This document shows, piece after piece, positions 7,902-11,381 of a stretch of DNA of 11,381 nt. The position numbers and the translations under genes were made by a program. The notes beneath the pieces were generated by a model. The model was not told the DNA's origin. It ran no database searches and saw only the letters and a list, made by a program, of their open reading frames with translations. Each line of letters begins with the position of its first letter. Position 1 is the stretch's first letter. This DNA is from Ichthyophonus hoferi. Taxonomy: Eukaryota; Opisthokonta; Ichthyosporea; Ichthyophonida; Ichthyophonidae. Location of the stretch: assembly GCA_002751075.1 (NCBI GenBank), contig NAOQ01000301.1, positions 62,503 to 73,883 on the forward strand. Reading direction: 5' to 3'.

Positions 7902-8480
7902 AAAGATATAGGAAAATTCAAAGGTGTTGCCATCTATCTCGATTCTTACTTTATCCTCCTTTAATCTGTCAACTTTATCTATGCCTGGCGAATGGTCAGA
8001 TGTGAGTGAAATAGCGGTCCAACTAAGTGGAACCAAACCTAATCTCAAGCCCTTTTGACAATCGCTATCAATCAATAGTGGTGCCCTGTTTGAATTGACT
8101 AATCCATGTGTCAAATTAAAGTGGGCTCTGTGCTTATGTAAATTACCTAGAATATTTGATGGTTGTTTACTAGAAAGGTTGCTAGACCTGATTTAACAGT
8201 ACTATAGGTTACTTTTAGAAATTAAAGTGCTGAATAGCTTGTCATAGAGTGCTTCATTAATTGTTCAATGCTTGTGATAATAGAGACTAAGGGTTCTTGG
8301 TCGCTCTTAAAGTTGTTTACCGTAACTTAGCCCGTTTCTAGTACTAGTGCTGCTGGTATTCTTATATACTCCTCAGGATATCCCAAGTTTTGTCTATTTT
8401 TGGAGCTTTTGAGTACCTAAATTACGTTGATGCAATATTTTGCTAAAATTATAATTAAATGACGTTAATTAAACCAATGC
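7893..8480 (-). mobile_element. fossil LTR-retrotransposon fragment, right copy (gag end to protease)
   Basis: This copy lies on the minus strand, facing the left copy. It extends about 60 bases further into the protease-like region than the left copy, which makes the palindrome asymmetric. It is old and broken, with no polymerase part and no terminal repeats seen. The repeat at 8476-8557 begins where the palindrome ends on this side and may be more of the same element, since its copy at 9616-9699 has a similar minus-strand reading. The family is inferred from the protease-like piece only. Confidence 0.55.
7896..8114 (-). pseudogene. retropepsin-like (aspartic protease) fossil of an LTR retrotransposon
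   Basis: The minus strand is open for 72 codons. The translation has the layout of the N-terminal half of a retroviral-type aspartic protease: a hydrophobic-Asp-Ser motif (APLLIDS), then a leucine-rich stretch with GLVPLSW, then a charged turn region (DKVDRLKEDKVRIEIDG) and a closing hydrophobic strand (FEFSYIFL). In living elements this domain cuts the gag-pol polyprotein. Here it is a partial fossil of an old copy with no neighbouring polymerase. The counterpart in the left arm is at about 7740-7901 on the + strand. The similarity is recalled from general retropepsin layout and has not been searched. Confidence 0.5.
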
Positions 8481-8557
8481 TCCTTAATTGGGTATTTACC
8501 CTCCTTCTAGATGAGTATAGGCCATAGGGAAGCTCCTTCCTACATATTAGTCCCAAT
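8476..8557 (-). repeat. diverged direct repeat B, copy 1
   Basis: About 82 bases align with 9616-9699 in the same orientation at roughly three quarters identity by eye. Shared blocks are AATGC-CCTTAATT, CTCCTTCTA-ATGA and ATAGG-CA-AGG. On the minus strand both copies keep a similar short reading (RRRVNTQLRSI against RRRENTKLRGI), which hints at a coding origin on that strand, the same strand as the right retrotransposon fossil. Confidence 0.75.
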
Positions 8558-8841
8558 ATGGTAGTAGAAAAACTTACATGGTTTATCATAGTCACCAAGC
8601 CTGATAGGTAATTCTATTAAGTCAACGATCCATAAAGGTCAAATAAATTTACCCCAATCCTACATCTATCCTCTGATCTCTACATGCGGAGAATTCTTAT
8701 GACATCCACAAAGTGTCTTCAAATCTGTATTTGAACCATCAACATTTCCAGCTTGAAAGTGACACCAACGTAATGTACAAAACAACTGGGCAACACCTAC
8801 GTATCATTTTAGCCTCTAGCCGCCAGATGCCAGAACCTAGA
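8558..8841. other. unassigned stretch within the mobile-element region
   Basis: I see no gene here. A + frame begins around 8713 and runs 80 codons to 8955. Its first half has no motif and its second half is dictated by the simple-sequence tract at 8842-8884, so I do not treat it as a gene. The stretch may be further decayed element sequence. Confidence 0.4.
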
Positions 8842-8884
8842 ACAGAGACAGAGCCAGAGCCAGAGCGAGAGCAAGCAAGAGCAT
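8842..8884 (+). repeat. T-free simple-sequence tract (CAGAGC-type)
   Basis: This is a 43-base stretch with no T on the + strand, built from imperfect GAGACA/GAGCCA/GAGCGA units. It is conspicuous in a genome this rich in T. In one + frame it gives a Glu/Pro/Arg run (PEPRTETEPEPEREQARA), which looks like a low-complexity protein segment, but the frame around it is not convincing. It could be a hexanucleotide minisatellite or a leftover coding repeat. Confidence 0.75.
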
Positions 8885-9205
8885 TTAACATACGGCTTGG
8901 TCAGCTCTCTTCTGTGTTTTTTTATCTTGGGCTCCATGCCTCAGTTACTTCTTAATGTGTTATCAGGAATTGTCTGGTCCATTTAGCGAGCCGCAAGCCT
9001 ACAGCTAAATGGTCTCCATTTAAAAAAAATTTTCATATTGCTTTTCATTTTTTTTTAAGCCCTATGTGAAATAATCCTCTTAGGTCAAAAGGGAGCGTTA
9101 AAATATTTATTACAAGACCGTTAATTCCAAATGAACACGAAGTTCGGCCGAAGTTTTGGTCCAGATAATATTCGGTGACCACAGAATCTTAAGGTTATAG
9201 TTCCT
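8885..9205. other. unassigned stretch with hairpins and a GC-rich palindromic motif
   Basis: There is no supported gene. TAAATGG and CCATTTA form a perfect 7-base stem with a 3-base loop at 9006-9022, followed by an A8 and a T9 run that can pair. The 10-base palindrome TTCGGCCGAA lies at 9143-9152, and TTCGGTGACC follows at 9171-9180. From memory, TTCGG/CCGAA-rich patches of this kind occur in AT-rich Glomeromycotina genomes, but I cannot confirm that here. Confidence 0.45.
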
Positions 9206-9428
9206 AACCAGGCAAATTGATTTGTCAATAAGGATCTATAATCGGTCGCATGAGACTTATTGAAAAGATTATTATTGGCTAACACAATTCACGGAAGATC
9301 ACTGAAAACCACTAGAATTGTCTGATCTAATCTAGAGATTATGTAAGATCATTTGAGCGGCTCTTTAGCTAATTGCGTCAATAATGTAAGTGCACATATT
9401 ACGTATTGACAAATCAATTTGTCTGGTT
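9206..9428. mobile_element. MITE-like element with 25-base terminal inverted repeats
   Basis: The left end, 9206-9230, begins AACCAGGCAAATTGATTTG. The right end, 9404-9428, is its reverse complement with a single mismatch over 25 bases. The 223-base total and non-coding interior fit a miniature inverted-repeat transposable element mobilised by some DNA transposase in trans. No target-site duplication is visible (TTCCT on the left, GAAAA on the right), so the superfamily cannot be named, and the true ends may be a few bases inside. The first ten bases of the end recur at 9707-9716. The minus-strand open frame at 9349-9540 runs across the right end and is not a gene. Confidence 0.6.
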
Positions 9429-9470
9429 GAAAATATAATGTAATGTAATTAACTAAATAGCTGGTCATTT

Positions 9471-9545
9471 CGTTTAAGCCATTTCGGATCATGTTATGCA
9501 GTGCAGATAGCACAGTACTCTGGAATCTTGCCCAAGACAAGTCCT
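9471..9545 (+). repeat. diverged direct repeat A, copy 2
   Basis: This is the partner of 6968-7043, with the same orientation and matching ends (TAAGCCATTTC-GATCAT and the TGCCCAAGACAAGTCC string). It lies 42 bases right of the MITE-like element and 70 bases left of repeat B copy 2, so A and B may be parts of one larger element. Confidence 0.7.
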
Positions 9546-9615
9546 ACACACTTTTTTAATAATAAAAGTATATCTTATCACATTTGTACTCCGTGCATGC
9601 AAAAGGATACGTTTT

Positions 9616-9699
9616 AATGCCCCTTAATTTGGTATTCTCTCTCCTTCTAAATGAACATAGGTCACAGGAACGCTCGTGTCCCTACTTATTATTCCCAAC
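9616..9699 (-). repeat. diverged direct repeat B, copy 2
   Basis: This is the partner of 8476-8557 (see that entry). It lies about 1.1 kb to the right of the first copy, with the MITE-like element and repeat A copy 2 between them. It is followed at 9707-9716 by AACCAGGCAA, the same ten bases that begin the MITE-like element. Confidence 0.75.
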
Positions 9700-9826
9700 C
9701 CTAATGAACCAGGCAATAATCAAATAATGTCAGAAAATTTCACCAGTTGTTTATGTAGTCAGATAATAAGCCATGACGTTCTATTCATAAAATATAATAT
9801 ACCATATATATTGACTAATTAAGACT

Positions 9827-9845
9827 AATAAATAAATAAATAAAA
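9827..9845. repeat. (AATA)n microsatellite
   Basis: Four to five tandem AATA units. It is a simple repeat with no further evidence of function. Confidence 0.85.
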
Positions 9846-10113
9846 TATTAATTATTTTAACCTATGATACTCTCTTGATACAATATACACTTAGACTACT
9901 AGTTATTCCAAAACGAAATAAATTTGGAGAGCCTATGTTCCCCCAAGACTATTACCAGGGCTAGGAGAAGCATGTGAATAAATTATTTTGTGGCTTCTTT
10001 TCTGTTGCATCCATTATTATCTTATCTTTGACTATCCATAATTTTTACACATAGTTGAAAATTAAAATCCTGTCTAATTACGCACTAGTATAAAGTAAGT
10101 TTATTATATATTT

Positions 10114-10131
10114 ATATATACATGTATATAT
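10114..10131. repeat. 18-base perfect palindrome
   Basis: ATATATACATGTATATAT is perfectly self-complementary around a central CATG. Such sites can extrude cruciforms and are common in AT-rich intergenic DNA. Confidence 0.8.
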
Positions 10132-10689
10132 GTTTTCCAACATTTCTGTAAGCACATTAACCCTAATATTTCCCATAAATGATGAAAATTCAAATTCAAA
10201 TGCAATCGCCCAATGCCTCTAGCCCTGTATCTAATCGTCTTTTATTTGTTACATTTGTTTATTATTCTTGTATTTCTTATATATTATATTATATTATTTA
10301 TTATTAATAATAATATTTTTTTATTATTTTACGTACATTTGATATTGTAACTATATCCTGCGTGGGATTCTCACTCTTCAGTTTAATCTAACTCTGTGAG
10401 TTAAAGTGCGTGTATCCGTCCAATATTATTTATACACGTTATAGTTTTACACACATATATAACCGAGGCTGTAGTTTGCATGCACTAGTAAATTAGTAAA
10501 TGTAAACGCTACTTTTTTAAATGTCATTTAGGTATTTTATGATATTGTATTTTTCATACTAGTAAGGAGGCGTATATTATTACTTTGACAATATCTATCA
10601 TATTTAACACCATCACTGAGCGTGTAAACATTATTACGGGATCTAATTTTTAGGTGGTTTTATATTGAAACAAGCAACCTTTCTTATGT

Positions 10690-10828
10690 TCATTGAACAA
10701 AATACATTAAACTTTTGCTATTAACAACATATACTTTTTTATATTCTTTAATTTCACTGTCATCAACCTTAGTATCACCTTTAATTCTAGTATATTGAAG
10801 CTGCTCATGTGAGTCTTTTTGGATTTGC
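10690..10828 (-). other. candidate terminal exon on the minus strand (unidentified)
   Basis: On the minus strand TATATTATAG (AG at plus 10829-10830) is followed by 45 in-frame codons and a TGA at 10690-10692. The translation is hydrophilic and well mixed (QIQKDSHEQLQYTRIKGDTK then VDDSEIKEYKKVYVVNSKSL), typical of a soluble protein C-terminus and clearly more protein-like than the overlapping minus frame at 10707-10961, which runs into the T/G-rich repeat. I recognise no family. Upstream exons would lie at higher coordinates and I could not find them. Confidence 0.28.
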
Positions 10829-10830
10829 CT

Positions 10831-10975
10831 ATAATATATAGTATGGGATGTGGTGTATAGTATAGTGTAGTATATATTGTAAGGATATACTGTATAATAT
10901 ATAGTGTATTGTATTTCGTATATAATTTATATTGTTTAGTATGTAATGTGGTATAGTGCATCTATATTTAGTTGC
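10831..10975. repeat. decayed T/G-rich repeat (TATAGTG/TATAGTA type)
   Basis: On the + strand the stretch is built of variants of TATAGTA, TATAGTG and GTATATA, with almost no C. It looks like a degenerate minisatellite. On the minus strand it gives a run of A/C-rich TACTATAC-type units immediately upstream of the acceptor-like AG of the candidate exon at 10690-10828, so it could lie in an intron of that gene. Confidence 0.7.
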
Positions 10976-10998
10976 TTAGACATTGATTATTTACACAG

Positions 10999-11171
10999 AG
11001 GAGTGGTTTGTTAGACAAGAGCACGTTGCTTTCCTGCCGAATGCAAATATAATGTTTCAGAACCTAAAAACAAAATGGGACAAGACAACTTTATTGAACT
11101 TTACTGCCGAAGACCTACTTCAAGGAGTTAAGTTACATTCTCAAAGTGGTGATCTATCACCTAATATAGAT
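10999..11171 (+). other. candidate internal exon on the + strand (unidentified)
   Basis: The AG at 10997-10998 (TTTACACAG) is followed by an open + frame that runs to 11213. A donor-like GT at 11172-11173 (GAT|GTAGGT) would end the exon before the TAGATGTAG-type repeat begins. The translation includes EEWFVRQEHVAFLPNANIMF and KTKWDKTTLLNFTAEDLLQG, with helix-forming and aromatic residues spaced as in a folded domain. I do not recognise the family. It lies only about 170 bases from the candidate minus-strand exon, so the two cannot belong to the same gene unless one is false. Confidence 0.28.
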
Positions 11172-11215
11172 GTAGGTGTATATATATGTAGATATAGATG
11201 TAGATGGGTATAGAT
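11160..11215 (+). repeat. degenerate TAGATGTAG-type tandem repeat
   Basis: Variants of ATAGATGTAG and GTATATAT recur over about 55 bases. They extend the open frame of the candidate exon to the left only by chance codons (a Tyr/Arg/Cys run), so I take them as non-coding. Confidence 0.6.
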
Positions 11216-11381
11216 GCGTTTCATTTAAAAAACAATAAGTAATTTCAAACCATAAATAATATATATATTCTACAGTTAATTGCCTAATGATTTAGTAACA
11301 TTAAGTCAATTTTGTTTTGCATAATCGTATTTAAATAGTAATGTATCCTTAATATACATATACATATACATATACAAATAT
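11216..11381. other. AT-rich right edge with (ATACAT)n microsatellite
   Basis: There is no gene. About four units of a six-base ATACAT repeat lie at 11354-11376, at the very end of the window, and may continue beyond it. Confidence 0.7.

Larger units (their letters stand above)
7371..8480. repeat. large imperfect inverted repeat (palindrome of about 1.1 kb)
   Basis: The left arm (7371-7901) matches the reverse complement of the right arm (7959-8480) over about 520-530 bases. By eye they agree at roughly three quarters to four fifths of positions, with small gaps. Anchors include ACTCAAAAG-TCC (7436 and 8411), AAGAGCGACCAAGAACC (7549-7565 and its complement near 8296-8312), GACAAGCTATT, and CCGCTATTTCACTCACAT (7843-7860, complement near 7996-8013). 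The centre, 7902-7958, is present once. Both arms are remnants of the same retrotransposon piece (next entries). If transcribed, it would fold into a long mismatched hairpin. Confidence 0.92.
9720..10689. other. AT-rich non-coding stretch
   Basis: No gene or RNA is supported. It contains an (AATA)n microsatellite at 9827-9845, an 18-base palindrome at 10114-10131, and a run of ATT/AAT repeats at 10275-10330 that is largely self-complementary. The rest is ordinary AT-rich sequence. Confidence 0.5.

Noticed and set aside
8713-8955. + strand frame of 80 codons with a Glu/Pro/Arg run
   Set aside because: The run comes from the simple-sequence tract at 8842-8884. The rest of the frame has no protein-like features.
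9349-9540. Minus-strand frame of 63 codons
   Set aside because: It crosses the right end of the MITE-like element and repeat A copy 2, so it is a composite of unrelated sequence.
10707-10961. Minus-strand frame of 84 codons
   Set aside because: About half of it is the translated T/G-rich repeat (a Tyr/Thr/Leu-rich run). The other minus frame at 10690-10828 is more protein-like.
1-11381. tRNA, rRNA, CRISPR array, bacterial operon or phage genes
   Set aside because: I found no tRNA T-arm/D-arm pattern, no rRNA core sequences, no regularly spaced direct repeats and no gene-dense coding strand.

Overview
This window is AT-rich DNA (about 30% G+C by eye). It has no long open frame, no rRNA or tRNA that I can recognise, and no bacterial-style gene packing. 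Microsatellites, a 26-base T run, retrotransposon remnants, a MITE-like element and intron-type GT/AG sites all point to a eukaryotic nuclear genome. The lineage is not resolved. An AT-rich fungus of the Glomeromycotina type (Rhizophagus, Gigaspora) or an AT-rich invertebrate would both fit. No complete host gene can be supported.

Layout. 1-1200 is T-rich on the + strand, with a poly-T tract near the left edge. 1200-6900 is mostly featureless AT-rich DNA with scattered GC-richer patches. A few patches look like single exons because they have an open frame, an AG before it, and sometimes a GT after it. The most exon-like are 2759-2850 (+), 3679-4346 (-), 5286-5495 and 5876-5995 (+), and 6026-6271 (+). 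At this base composition about 8% of codons are stops, so several open runs of about 80 codons are expected by chance over six frames. I therefore report these patches only as weak candidates.

6900-9720 is the structured part. Its core is an imperfect palindrome of about 1.1 kb (7371-8480). It is made of two old, diverged copies of the same retrotransposon piece (gag end to protease), facing each other with a 57-base asymmetric centre. To its left lie a coding-like remnant (6908-7126) and three decayed tandem units (7194-7370). To its right lie a T-free simple-sequence tract, a GC-rich palindromic motif and a 223-base MITE-like element with 25-base terminal inverted repeats (9206-9428). Two further diverged repeat pairs link parts of the region: 6968-7043 with 9471-9545, and 8476-8557 with 9616-9699. 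The whole region reads as a graveyard of nested and rearranged mobile elements.

9720-11381 is AT-rich again, with microsatellites, palindromic AT runs and a T/G-rich decayed repeat. Two exon-like segments on opposite strands (10690-10828 minus, 10999-11171 plus) sit near the right edge.

No genes can be shown to work together. The clearest biology is structural: if the palindrome is transcribed it would fold into a long double-stranded RNA that could feed a silencing pathway against its own family.
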